Assembly: GCF_003205205.1 (NCBI RefSeq)
Contig: NZ_QJRL01000021.1
Span: 37,361-101,360 of the forward strand
Reading direction: 5' to 3'
DNA: 64,000 nucleotides
From: Pseudomonas sp. LB-090624
GTDB lineage: Bacteria > Pseudomonadota > Gammaproteobacteria > Pseudomonadales > Pseudomonadaceae
Below are positions 36,264 through 43,983 of the stretch, piece by piece. The position numbers and the translations under genes are program-made. A model generated the notes under the pieces. That model did no database searches and was not told the DNA's origin. It saw nothing but the letters and a program-made list of their open reading frames with translations. Positions within the stretch are counted from its first letter, which is position 1, and every line of letters starts with the position of its first letter.

Positions 36264-38456
36264 TCAGCGCAGTTGCAAACGCCAGGCGCGATGGATGCGA
36301 CTGTTGCGGGCGAAGTCCGGATCCAGGGTCTGGGCGGTGATTTCCTCCACGGCGTAACGCGCCGTCAGGTGCTCGTCCAGCTGGAACTTGCGGAAGTTGT
36401 TGGAGAAATACAACACGCCCCCCGGGGCCAGGCGAGCCATGGCCAGGTCCAGCAGTTGCACGTGGTCACGCTGTACGTCGAACACGCCTTCCATGCGCTT
36501 GGAGTTGGAGAAAGTCGGCGGGTCGATGAAGATCATCTCGTAGCTTTCGCGACAGGCTTCCAGCCAGGCCATCACATCGCCCTGCTCCAACCGGTTACGC
36601 TCGGAGAAGCCATTCAGTGCCAGGTTGCGCCGCGCCCAGTCCAGGTAAGTTTTCGACAGGTCGACGCTGGTGGTGCTGCGGGCACCGCCCTTGGCTGCAT
36701 GCACCGTTGCCGTGGCGGTGTAGCAGAACAGGTTGAGGAAGCGCTTGCCAGCAGCCTCGCGCTGGATGCGCATGCGCATCGGGCGATGATCCAGGAACAG
36801 CCCGGTATCAAGGTAGTCGGTGAGATTGACCAGCAGCTTGACACCGCCTTCGTTCACCTCCTGGAAGCACCCTTCAGTAGCCTGGCGTTCGTACTGACGG
36901 GTGCCGCTCTGGCGCTCGCGACGCTTGAGCACGACCCGCTGATGGGAAATACCCAGGGCCTGTGGAATGGCCGCCAGGGCGTCGAGCAGACGCGCCTGGG
37001 CCTTGTCCGGGTCGATCGAACGGGGAGCTGCGTATTCCTGCACATGTACCCAATCCTGGTACAGGTCGACCGCCAGTGCATATTCGGGCATGTCGGCGTC
37101 GTACAGGCGGTAGCAATCAACCTGTTCGCGCCGAGCCCACTTGCCCAGTTGCTTGAGGTTCTTCTGCAACCGGTTGGCAAACATCTGTGCCCCTTCCGAC
37201 AGGCGCGCCGGCTCGCTGGCCACTGGCGTCTGCTGGCGGGTTTCAGCGTTTTCAGCCTGCGCTTCGCGACGCTCACCGGTCACGAACTGGTCAGGTTGCA
37301 CCTTGAACAGCAGCAGCTTGCACGGCAAGGCACCGTTCCAGAACGCATACTGCTTGTGGCTGCGAATGCCCATGCGCTTGCCCAGTTGCGGCGCGCCGGT
37401 GAATACCGCTGCCTCCCAGCCCATACAGGCCTGGCGCAGGCGCTCGCCGAGGTTCTGGTAGAGGTACAGCAGGCTGGCTTCGTCACCCAGGCGCTCGCCG
37501 TAGGGCGGGTTGCTGATGACCAGGCCTTTCTGGTTCTGGTCCGGGCGCGGCTCGAAGGTGCTGACTTCACCCTGGTAGATCTTGACCCAGTCGCCCAGGC
37601 CAGCACGCTCGACGTTGTTGCGGCCCGGCTGGATAAGCCGCGGGTCAGCCTCGTAGCCACGGATCCACAGCGGTGGCTTGGCCAGGCCGGCCTGCGCGCG
37701 GGCCTGTGCCTCGTCGTGCACCTTGCGCCACAGCGCCGGCACATGGCCGAGCCAGGCACTGAAGCCCCAGCGTTCACGCTTGAGGTTGGGCGCGATATCA
37801 GCAGCGATCATGGCTGCTTCGACCAGGAAGGTACCGACACCGCACATGGGGTCAGCCAGCGCGCCACCTTCGGCGGCAATGCGCGGCCAGCCAGCGCGGA
37901 TCAGCACGGCTGCCGCGAGGTTTTCCTTCAGCGGCGCGGCGCCTTGCTGCAGGCGATAGCCACGCTGGTGCAGGCTGTGACCGGACAGGTCAAGGGAAAG
38001 GATGGCCTCGCCACGGTCCAGGCGCAGGTGCACACGCACGTCAGGGTCGATTTTTTCAACCGATGGGCGCAGGCCTTCACGGTTGCGCAGCTTGTCGACG
38101 ATCGCGTCCTTGACCTTCAATGCACCGAAATGGGTGTTATCGATGCCCGAGCCATGGCCGCTGAATTCCACGGCCAGGGTGCCATCGGCTGCCAGGTGGT
38201 CGGCCCAGTCGACCGCGTGCACGCCATCGTACAGGTCGTCGGCGTTCTTCATCGAGAAGCGCTTGAGCACCAGCAGCACGCGGTTGGCCAAACGTGACCA
38301 GACGCACAAGCGGTAGGCGGTTTCCATGTCGGCGGCGCCGCGAATGGCCGAGGTGTGCTCACGCACTTCGTCAAGGCCAAGGCCCTTGGCCTCTTCGGCA
38401 AGCAGGCCTTCAAGGCCTTTGGGACAGGTGAGATAAAGTTCGAAACGGTCCGACAT
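36264..38456 (-). CDS. rlmL: Bifunctional 23S rRNA methyltransferase RlmKL
   Basis: The 730-residue fusion methylates G2445 (N2, RlmL part) and G2069 (N7, RlmK part) of 23S rRNA. The N-terminal THUMP domain (about 45-155) is followed by a methyltransferase with DPMCGVGTFLVEAA (about 190-203) and NPPYGERLG (about 305-313). A C-terminal Rossmann domain carries FLNLFCYTATATVHAA and FIDPPTFSNSKRM (about 545-635). ATG 38456 gives the canonical MSDRFELYLTCPKGLE start; the frame runs 40 codons further without support. A GGGGCGA/TCGCCCC hairpin (38490-38507) lies in its leader. It is divergent from rmf. Confidence 0.95.
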   Translation of the reverse strand: MSDRFELYLTCPKGLEGLLAEEAKGLGLDEVREHTSAIRGAADMETAYRLCVWSRLANRVLLVLKRFSMKNADDLYDGVHAVDWADHLAADGTLAVEFSGHGSGIDNTHFGALKVKDAIVDKLRNREGLRPSVEKIDPDVRVHLRLDRGEAILSLDLSGHSLHQRGYRLQQGAAPLKENLAAAVLIRAGWPRIAAEGGALADPMCGVGTFLVEAAMIAADIAPNLKRERWGFSAWLGHVPALWRKVHDEAQARAQAGLAKPPLWIRGYEADPRLIQPGRNNVERAGLGDWVKIYQGEVSTFEPRPDQNQKGLVISNPPYGERLGDEASLLYLYQNLGERLRQACMGWEAAVFTGAPQLGKRMGIRSHKQYAFWNGALPCKLLLFKVQPDQFVTGERREAQAENAETRQQTPVASEPARLSEGAQMFANRLQKNLKQLGKWARREQVDCYRLYDADMPEYALAVDLYQDWVHVQEYAAPRSIDPDKAQARLLDALAAIPQALGISHQRVVLKRRERQSGTRQYERQATEGCFQEVNEGGVKLLVNLTDYLDTGLFLDHRPMRMRIQREAAGKRFLNLFCYTATATVHAAKGGARSTTSVDLSKTYLDWARRNLALNGFSERNRLEQGDVMAWLEACRESYEMIFIDPPTFSNSKRMEGVFDVQRDHVQLLDLAMARLAPGGVLYFSNNFRKFQLDEHLTARYAVEEITAQTLDPDFARNSRIHRAWRLQLR

Positions 38457-39005
38457 GAATATTCCAGAGCCTTTGGCTATTTGACTGACGGGGCGACGCA
38501 TCGCCCCGCGATGTTTGCCCGCACCCCTTTCCAACAGGCATGCGGGTGGCCCTTCACAGCACATGTGTGCGGCCAAGGGCCGGGCCGCCTGATCGATCCA
38601 AGCAGCAAAGACAGCTTAGATCATCGGGCAGTACTAAAAATTCTCGCGATACCCGGGCGTCTGTGACCCTTCGTCGCATTTCAAATTGATTCTGTCAGCC
38701 ACACGCCACGCTGGCGAAATGACGTCAAAGATCGGCAAACCCCGATCATAGCGGGCTCAACGCCAAACAAGGTTGAGTCGCATTTATTTACTTATCCCCT
38801 CACCCTCATAAACGTTACGCCCTTATGACAAATCGATCATTCACACCGTGACTCGCATTCGTTAGAACTGGTCTCAGGCCGCTTCGCAACGAGGCGGCAC
38901 CTTCAGCTCGCGACGCCGGCAGCGAGCGCAAACCGGCAGAAAGACTCTGCCCGGCCTCGGAGAGGCCGACGGGACATTACAGTCAACAAGTGAGGGCAAC
39001 ACCCT
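38457..39005. other. Long divergent intergenic region between rlmL and rmf
   Basis: This 549-bp region is the longest gene-free stretch apart from the repeats. It contains a hairpin close to rlmL (38490-38507), an AT-rich central part (about 38775-38860) likely to hold the rmf promoter, and three hairpins at 38878-38968. No coding frame with a ribosome site was seen. It could also encode a small RNA. Confidence 0.5.
38878..38968 (+). promoter_or_regulatory. Three-hairpin structured leader of rmf
   Basis: Consecutive stems are GCCGCTTCG/CGAGGCGGC (38878-38898, one G-U pair), GCTCGC/GCGAGC (38906-38927) and CGGCCTC/GAGGCCG (38952-38968). The last presents GGA as a three-base loop, the motif recognised by RsmA/CsrA proteins. 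The structures end 37 nt before the rmf ATG. Confidence 0.5.
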
Positions 39006-39221
39006 ATGAGAAGACTTAAGCGTGATCCGTTGGAAAGAGCATATTCACGTGGCTACCAATACGGGGTCACCGGCAAATCCCGCGAACTTTGCCCCTTCAA
39101 TCTTCCTTCTGTACGCCAAGCCTGGATCAACGGCTGGCGCGAAGGTCGCGGTGATAACTGGGACGGAATGACTGGCACCGCTGGCATCCATAGACTCAAC
39201 GAAAATCACGCCGTTGGCTGA
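39006..39221 (+). CDS. rmf: Ribosome modulation factor
   Basis: The 71-residue basic protein matches Rmf: MRRLKRDPLERAYSRGYQYG, CPFNLPSVRQAWINGWREGR. It drives 100S ribosome dimer formation in stationary phase or starvation. The C-terminal 15 residues beyond the core are longer than in E. coli Rmf (55 residues), as is usual in pseudomonads. GAGGG lies 9 nt upstream. It follows a hairpin-rich leader and is closed by its own terminator. Confidence 0.96.
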   Translation: MRRLKRDPLERAYSRGYQYGVTGKSRELCPFNLPSVRQAWINGWREGRGDNWDGMTGTAGIHRLNENHAVG

Positions 39222-39282
39222 TCGAGGACACTGAATTCGATTTACCATGCACGCCCTATCCGGGCGGCGGGCGAAGGCCCAG

Positions 39283-39307
39283 GGGCCCCTTGAAGGGGCC
39301 CTTTTTT
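39283..39307 (+). terminator. Rho-independent terminator of rmf
   Basis: GGGCCCC (39283-39289) pairs GGGGCCC (39295-39301) around TTGAA, followed by six T residues. Confidence 0.93.
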
Positions 39308-39356
39308 ATGCCTTGGCAAACCGCAACGGCGTTGCCCGCGAAAGGGCCGTGTCAGG

Positions 39357-40379
39357 TCACCGCGGCATCGCAGCGATGGCGTCCACCGCCTCGCGAATCA
39401 GCGCCGGCCCTTTATAAATGAAGCCCGAATAAATCTGTACCAGGCTGGCACCCGCCGCGATCTTCTGCGCAGCATGGCGGCCTTCGGTGATGCCACCTGC
39501 GGCAATGATCGGCAGCTTGCCGCCCAGTTCGCCGGCCAGCACCTTGACGATATGGGTGCTCTTTTCCAGCACCGGTGCGCCCGACAGGCCGCCCGCCTCG
39601 CTACCATGCGGCAATGCCTCGACACCCTCACGGCCCAGCGTGGTGTTGGTGGCGATCACCGCATCCATGCCCGACGCCATCAGCGCGGCTGCCACCAGGG
39701 CTGTTTCTTCGTCGCTCATGTCCGGTGCGATCTTGATTGCCAGCGGCACGCGCTTGCCGTGCGTGGCGGCCAGTTGCTCGCGGCGCTCGGCCAGGGCATC
39801 CAGCAGTTGCTTGAGCGAGTCGCCGAACTGCAGGCTGCGCAGGCCAGGGGTGTTGGGCGAGCTGACATTGACGGTGATGTAGCTGGCCGCGGTGTACACC
39901 TTGTCCAGGCAGATCAGGTAATCATCGACGGCGCGCTCGACCGGGGTGTCGAAATTCTTGCCGATGTTGATACCCAGTACCCCGTTGTAGCGCGAAGCGC
40001 GTACACGGCCAAGCAGGTGATCGACGCCCAGGTTGTTGAAACCCATGCGGTTGATGATGGCCGTGGCTTCCGGCAGGCGGAACAGCCGCGGTTTTGGGTT
40101 GCCCGGTTGCGGACGCGGGGTGACGGTGCCGATTTCGACAAAACCGAAGCCCAGCTGGGCGAACCCGTCGATGGCCGCGCCGTTCTTGTCCAGGCCAGCG
40201 GCCAGGCCCACCGGGTTGGCGAAGTTCAAGCCCATGACCGAAACCGGCAAGGCGGCCGGTTGCTTGCACAGCATGCCATTGAGGCCAAGACGGCCACCGG
40301 CGCCGATCAGGTCCAGGGACAGGTCGTGGGACGTTTCCGGGGAAAGCTTGAACAGCAGCTGGCGGGCCAGGGTATACAT
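39357..40379 (-). CDS. pyrD: Dihydroorotate dehydrogenase (quinone), class 2
   Basis: The 340-residue membrane-associated flavoenzyme oxidises dihydroorotate to orotate with quinone in pyrimidine synthesis. The N-terminal amphipathic helix (MYTLARQLLFKLSPETSHDL) is the class 2 membrane and quinone site. FMN-domain motifs include NPVGLAAGLDKNG (about 59-71), VEIGTVTPRPQPGNPKPR (about 85-102), the catalytic serine in NVSSPNTPGLR (about 175-185) and PIIAAGGI near 290. The ATG at 40379 gives the typical start. It is divergent from nasS. Confidence 0.96.
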   Translation of the reverse strand: MYTLARQLLFKLSPETSHDLSLDLIGAGGRLGLNGMLCKQPAALPVSVMGLNFANPVGLAAGLDKNGAAIDGFAQLGFGFVEIGTVTPRPQPGNPKPRLFRLPEATAIINRMGFNNLGVDHLLGRVRASRYNGVLGINIGKNFDTPVERAVDDYLICLDKVYTAASYITVNVSSPNTPGLRSLQFGDSLKQLLDALAERREQLAATHGKRVPLAIKIAPDMSDEETALVAAALMASGMDAVIATNTTLGREGVEALPHGSEAGGLSGAPVLEKSTHIVKVLAGELGGKLPIIAAGGITEGRHAAQKIAAGASLVQIYSGFIYKGPALIREAVDAIAAMPR

Positions 40380-40457
40380 GGGCGGGCAAGGCTCAGGGTG
40401 AGTGAGGGGGCGATTATAGCCAGCGCGGGGCTGGCAGGACAGCAAATCGTGGTACGG

Positions 40458-40474
40458 CTGGCACATCGGTTGCA
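40458..40474 (+). promoter_or_regulatory. Sigma-54 promoter of nasST
   Basis: CTGGCACATCGGTTGCA is an exact TGGCAC-N5-TTGCA element, 42 nt before the nasS GTG. Transcription should start near 40485. This fits nitrogen (NtrC/RpoN) control of nitrate assimilation. Confidence 0.85.
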
Positions 40475-40516
40475 CCAGTCATCCCCACAGCCTTATCAGT
40501 ACGGGCGAGGAACCTT

Positions 40517-41731
40517 GTGAACACTGCACCCCGAGCAACGCCCCTGGCCTGGGTCAACGGCAGCGACGCGCCGGAAAAACCCAGCCTGAACATCGGCTAC
40601 ATGGCCCTGACCGATTGCGCCTCGGTGGTGGTTGCCGCCACCCAGGGCTTCGCCCAGCAGCACGGCCTTACCCTCAACCTCAAGCGCCAGGGCTCGTGGG
40701 CCGGGCTGCGCGACAAGCTGGTCAGTGGCGAGCTGGATGCCGCGCACTGCTTGTATGGCCTGGTCTACGCCGTGCACCTGGGCATTGGCGGTGTAGCCGC
40801 CAGCGACATGGCAGTACTGATGGGGCTTAACCAGAACGCCCAGGCCATCAACCTGTCACCGGCCCTGCAACGCAAAGGCGTGACCAACCCTGAAGCACTG
40901 GCCCGGCTGGTGCACCAGCATGGCGCACGACTGACATTCGCCCAGACGTTCCCCACTGGCACACACGCCATGTGGTTGTATTACTGGCTGGCCAGCCAGG
41001 GCATCCACCCGCTGCGCGACGTCGACAGTGTAGTGGTACCGCCTGCCCAGATGGCCGCGCACATCCAGGCCGGGCGTATCGACGGTTTCTGCGTCGGCGA
41101 GCCCTGGGCTGCCGACGCGGTGGCCAAAGGCCAAGGTTTCACCTTGGCCACCAGCCAGTCGATCTGGCCGGACCACCCGGAAAAGGTCCTGGCCTGTGCC
41201 CGAGCCTTTGCAGAGCAATACCCCAACAGCGCCCGCGCGTTGATCAAGGCCGTCCTCGCCGCCAGTCGCTTCATCGAACAAAGCCCGGAAAACCGCCGCG
41301 GCACTGCACAGCTGCTGAGCGGCAGCGCCTACCTGGACACCCCGCTGGGCAGCATCGAGCCGCGCCTGCTCGGCGACTATCACGATGGCCTCGGCAACCA
41401 GTGGCAAGACCCACATGCCCTGCGCCTGTTCGACCATGGCCGGGTCAACCTGCCGTACCTGTCCGACGGCATGTGGTTCATGACCCAGTTCCGCCGCTGG
41501 GGCCTGCTGCGCGACGACCCCGACTACCTTGGCGTAGCGCGCCAGGTCCAGCAACTGGCGCTGTACACCGAGGCGGCGCACAGCCTGGGCGTCACCTGCC
41601 CCGACCAGCCGATGCGCAGCAGCCTGCTGATCGACGGTACCCGCTGGGACGGCAGCGCCCCCTACGATTATGCCCGCAGCTTCAGCCTGCATGCGCTGGG
41701 CGAGCGGCCCGATGCACGTGTTGGCCTGTGA
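40517..41731 (+). CDS. nasS: Nitrate sensor NasS
   Basis: The 404-residue protein belongs to the NrtA/CmpA nitrate-binding family (LNIGYMALTDCASVVVAATQG, FPTGTHAMWLYYWLASQGIHP, GEPWAADAV, DHPEKVLACARAF). It lacks a signal peptide, so it is the cytoplasmic sensor NasS rather than a transporter component. NasS binds NasT without nitrate and releases it when nitrate or nitrite binds. It starts with GTG 40517 preceded by GAGG. nasT follows 11 nt later and a perfect sigma-54 promoter precedes it. Confidence 0.93.
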   Translation: MNTAPRATPLAWVNGSDAPEKPSLNIGYMALTDCASVVVAATQGFAQQHGLTLNLKRQGSWAGLRDKLVSGELDAAHCLYGLVYAVHLGIGGVAASDMAVLMGLNQNAQAINLSPALQRKGVTNPEALARLVHQHGARLTFAQTFPTGTHAMWLYYWLASQGIHPLRDVDSVVVPPAQMAAHIQAGRIDGFCVGEPWAADAVAKGQGFTLATSQSIWPDHPEKVLACARAFAEQYPNSARALIKAVLAASRFIEQSPENRRGTAQLLSGSAYLDTPLGSIEPRLLGDYHDGLGNQWQDPHALRLFDHGRVNLPYLSDGMWFMTQFRRWGLLRDDPDYLGVARQVQQLALYTEAAHSLGVTCPDQPMRSSLLIDGTRWDGSAPYDYARSFSLHALGERPDARVGL

Positions 41732-41742
41732 GAGGGACGAAC

Positions 41743-42318
41743 ATGCTGCGCATACTGTTGATCGACGACACCCAGAGCAAACTCGGCCGCCTCAAGGCAG
41801 CCTTGATCGAGGCCGGCTTCGAGGTCACCGAAGCCCCAGGCCTGACCATCGACCTGCCCGCGTGTGTCGAAACGGTGCGTCCGGACGTGGTGCTGATCGA
41901 TACCGATTCCCCGGACCGCGATGTGATGGAGCAAGTGGTACTGGTCAGCCGTGACCAGCCGCGACCCATAGTGCTGTTCACCGACGAGCACGACCCGGGG
42001 GTGATGCGCCAGGCGATTCAGGCCGGGGTCAGCGCCTATATCGTCGAAGGCATCCATGCTGCCCGGCTGCAGCCGATTCTGGATGTGGCCATGGCCCGCT
42101 TTGAAAGCGACCAGGCATTGAAAGCCCAACTGCTGGCGCGCGACCAGCAACTGGCCGAACGCAAACGCATCGAGCAGGCCAAGGGTTTGCTGATGAAAAT
42201 GAAGGACTGCAATGAAGAGCAGGCCTACACCCTGATGCGCCGCCAGGCCATGAGCCGGCAGCAGAAACTCATCCAGGTGGCCGAGCAGATCATTGCCATG
42301 CACGAGATGCTCGGCTGA
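41743..42318 (+). CDS. nasT: ANTAR-domain antiterminator NasT
   Basis: The 191-residue protein has an N-terminal receiver-like domain (1-120; LLIDDTQSK and VVLIDTDSPD) and a C-terminal ANTAR RNA-binding domain (about 130-187; LAERKRIEQAKGLLMKMK and EEQAYTLMRRQAM). NasT binds two-hairpin leader RNA and prevents termination. The matching RNA target is seen just downstream in the nasA leader (42645-42689). It is the second gene of the sigma-54-driven nasST operon. GAGGG lies 9 nt before its ATG. Confidence 0.95.
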   Translation: MLRILLIDDTQSKLGRLKAALIEAGFEVTEAPGLTIDLPACVETVRPDVVLIDTDSPDRDVMEQVVLVSRDQPRPIVLFTDEHDPGVMRQAIQAGVSAYIVEGIHAARLQPILDVAMARFESDQALKAQLLARDQQLAERKRIEQAKGLLMKMKDCNEEQAYTLMRRQAMSRQQKLIQVAEQIIAMHEMLG

Positions 42319-42351
42319 TACGCTGGGCCTGAAATTGTTGGCGACTGGCAG

Positions 42352-42572
42352 ATCGAGCGCCGCCCGCGCGGCGCATCGCGAGCTGCGCTCGCTCCTACGG
42401 TTGTTTCGGGCCAGTTATTTCTGGGGGATTTGCGCGCGTACGCCTTGGCGCATGACGCGATATTGCGTCGCACAAACAAGGCGGTCGCGCGCGCCTGCCA
42501 CAGGCGTGACTGGCCCGAAACAAATGTAGGAGCGAGCGCAGCTCGCGATGCGCCGCGCGGGCGGCGCTCGAT
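42352..42572. repeat. 221-bp near-perfect palindromic element, copy A
   Basis: The terminal 64 bp form inverted repeats with only two mismatches: the left arm starts ATCGAGCGCCGCCCGCGCGG and the right arm is its reverse complement. The centre continues as a palindrome (GCGCGCG...CGCGCGC arms and GACGC/GCGTC at the tip), so the whole element can fold into one long hairpin. Copy B at 63687-63906 is about 95% identical by eye. It encodes no protein with a ribosome site. It looks like a species-specific REP/MITE-type repeat. Confidence 0.9.
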
Positions 42573-42613
42573 TTAACAGCCACCGAGCACCTCGGAACAA
42601 ACCCTCCCAACAG

Positions 42614-42630
42614 TTGGCCCGTCTCTTGCT
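42614..42630 (+). promoter_or_regulatory. Sigma-54 promoter of nasA
   Basis: TTGGCCCGTCTCTTGCT has GG and GC 12 bp apart and matches TGGCAC-N5-TTGCT except at two positions. Predicted transcription start is near 42641, immediately before the first ANTAR hairpin. Confidence 0.75.
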
Positions 42631-42644
42631 GAACAAATCTCACC

Positions 42645-42689
42645 GGTAGCCAACGGCGGTTGCCCCACTTAATCCCGACAAAGACGTCG
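42645..42689 (+). promoter_or_regulatory. ANTAR (NasT) antitermination RNA element in the nasA leader
   Basis: Hairpin P1 pairs GGTAGCC (42645-42651) with GGTTGCC (42658-42664) around hexaloop AACGGC. Hairpin P2 pairs CGAC (42676-42679) with GTCG (42686-42689) around hexaloop AAAGAC. Both loops have A at position 1 and G at position 4, the known ANTAR signature. P2 shares its loop and 3' strand with the terminator stem, so the two structures exclude each other. The partner protein, NasT, is encoded immediately upstream. Confidence 0.85.
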
Positions 42690-42731
42690 CTCTCCCCTCC
42701 ACAACCATGGAGCGGGTGGCGGCGTCTTTTT
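42680..42731 (+). terminator. Regulated intrinsic terminator in the nasA leader
   Basis: AAAGACGTCGC (42680-42690) pairs GCGGCGTCTTT (42719-42729) with one G-U pair, with an inner CTCCA/TGGAG stem, and a five-T run ends at 42731. It lies 31 nt before the nasA ATG and should stop transcription unless NasT stabilises P2. Confidence 0.85.
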
Positions 42732-42762
42732 CGTTCCGTTGCATTGCCGAGTGAGGTGTTCG

Positions 42763-43974
42763 ATGAGTACCAGCTTCTGGAAATCCGGGCATGTGCCCAC
42801 GCTGTTCGCCGCGTTCCTGTACTTCGACCTCAGCTTCATGGTCTGGTACCTGCTGGGCCCGTTGGCGGTGCAGATTGCCGCCGACCTGCAACTGAGTGCA
42901 CAACAACGGGGCCTGATGGTGGCGATGCCGATCCTGGCCGGGGCGATCCTGCGCTTCGCCATGGGCGTACTGGTGGACCGTCTGTCACCCAAAACCGCCG
43001 GCCTGATTGGCCAGGTGATCGTTATCGTTGCCTTGGCCGCTGCATGGCATCTGGGCGTGCACAGCTACGAACAGGCGCTGCTGCTGGGGGTATTCCTCGG
43101 CTTTGCCGGCGCCTCATTCGCCGTGTCGCTGCCACTGGCCTCGCAGTGGTACCCACCGCAACACCAGGGCAAGGCGATGGGTATCGCTGGCGCCGGCAAC
43201 TCCGGTACGGTGTTCGCCGCCTTGCTGGCGCCCGCATTGGCAGCGGGCTTCGGCTGGAACAACGTGTTCGGCTTCGCGCTGATCCCGCTGTCGCTGGCGC
43301 TGGTGGTCTTCGCCCTGCTGGCGCGCAATGCCCCGCAACGGCCCAAGCCAAAAGCCATGGCCGACTACCTCAAGGCCTTGGGCGACCGCGACAGCTGGTG
43401 GTTCATGTTCTTCTACAGCGTCACCTTCGGTGGCTTCATCGGCCTGGCCAGCGCCTTGCCCGGCTACTTCAGCGACCAGTACGGCCTGAGCCCGGTCACC
43501 GCTGGCTACTACACCGCTGCCTGTGTGTTCGCCGGCAGCCTGATGCGCCCACTCGGCGGCGCCCTGGCCGACCGCTTCGGTGGCATCCGTACTTTGCTGG
43601 GCATGTACAGCGTGGCGGCCATCTGCATTGCTGCAGTGGGCTTCAACCTGCCGTCCGCCGCTGCCGCATTGGCACTGTTCGTCAGCGCCATGCTCGGCCT
43701 GGGCGCAGGCAATGGCGCGGTCTTCCAGTTGGTGCCGCAGCGCTTCCGCCAGGAGATCGGCGTGATGACCGGGTTGATCGGCATGGCCGGCGGCATCGGC
43801 GGCTTTCTGCTGGCAGCCGGGCTTGGCACCATCAAGCAGCATACCGGCGATTACCAGCTGGGGCTGTGGCTGTTCGCCAGCCTGGGCCTGCTGGCCTGGT
43901 TCGGACTGCACGGCGTGAAACAACGCTGGCGCACCACCTGGGGCTCGGCTGCCGTTACTGCGGCACGGGTCTGA
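42763..43974 (+). CDS. nasA: Nitrate transporter NasA (MFS, NarK family)
   Basis: The 403-residue major facilitator has 12 predicted helices and the nitrate/nitrite porter signatures GAGNSGTVFAA (about 147-157) and LGAGNGAVFQLVPQRF (about 320-335). NasA imports nitrate for assimilation. ATG 42763 is supported by GAGG eight bases upstream. Expression is governed by the sigma-54 promoter and NasT antitermination. A kinase-phosphatase gene follows nine bases later in the same operon. Confidence 0.95.
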   Translation: MSTSFWKSGHVPTLFAAFLYFDLSFMVWYLLGPLAVQIAADLQLSAQQRGLMVAMPILAGAILRFAMGVLVDRLSPKTAGLIGQVIVIVALAAAWHLGVHSYEQALLLGVFLGFAGASFAVSLPLASQWYPPQHQGKAMGIAGAGNSGTVFAALLAPALAAGFGWNNVFGFALIPLSLALVVFALLARNAPQRPKPKAMADYLKALGDRDSWWFMFFYSVTFGGFIGLASALPGYFSDQYGLSPVTAGYYTAACVFAGSLMRPLGGALADRFGGIRTLLGMYSVAAICIAAVGFNLPSAAAALALFVSAMLGLGAGNGAVFQLVPQRFRQEIGVMTGLIGMAGGIGGFLLAAGLGTIKQHTGDYQLGLWLFASLGLLAWFGLHGVKQRWRTTWGSAAVTAARV

Positions 43975-43983
43975 GGCACGCTG

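Larger units (their letters stand above)
42319..42762. other. nasT-nasA intergenic regulatory region
   Basis: The 444-bp region holds the long palindromic element (42352-42572), the nasA sigma-54 promoter (42614-42630), the ANTAR two-hairpin RNA (42645-42689) and an overlapping terminator (42680-42731). No gene lies in it. Confidence 0.8.

Noticed and set aside
36231..38297. 688-codon open frame on the plus strand opposite rlmL
   Set aside because: It is antisense to a well-supported methyltransferase fusion, with composition typical of shadow frames.
42352..42572. Small ORFs inside the palindromic element (for example 42395-42643 minus)
   Set aside because: They read through the inverted repeats with no ribosome site, and both arms translate to the same low-complexity peptides. 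The same spurious frames occur in copy B.
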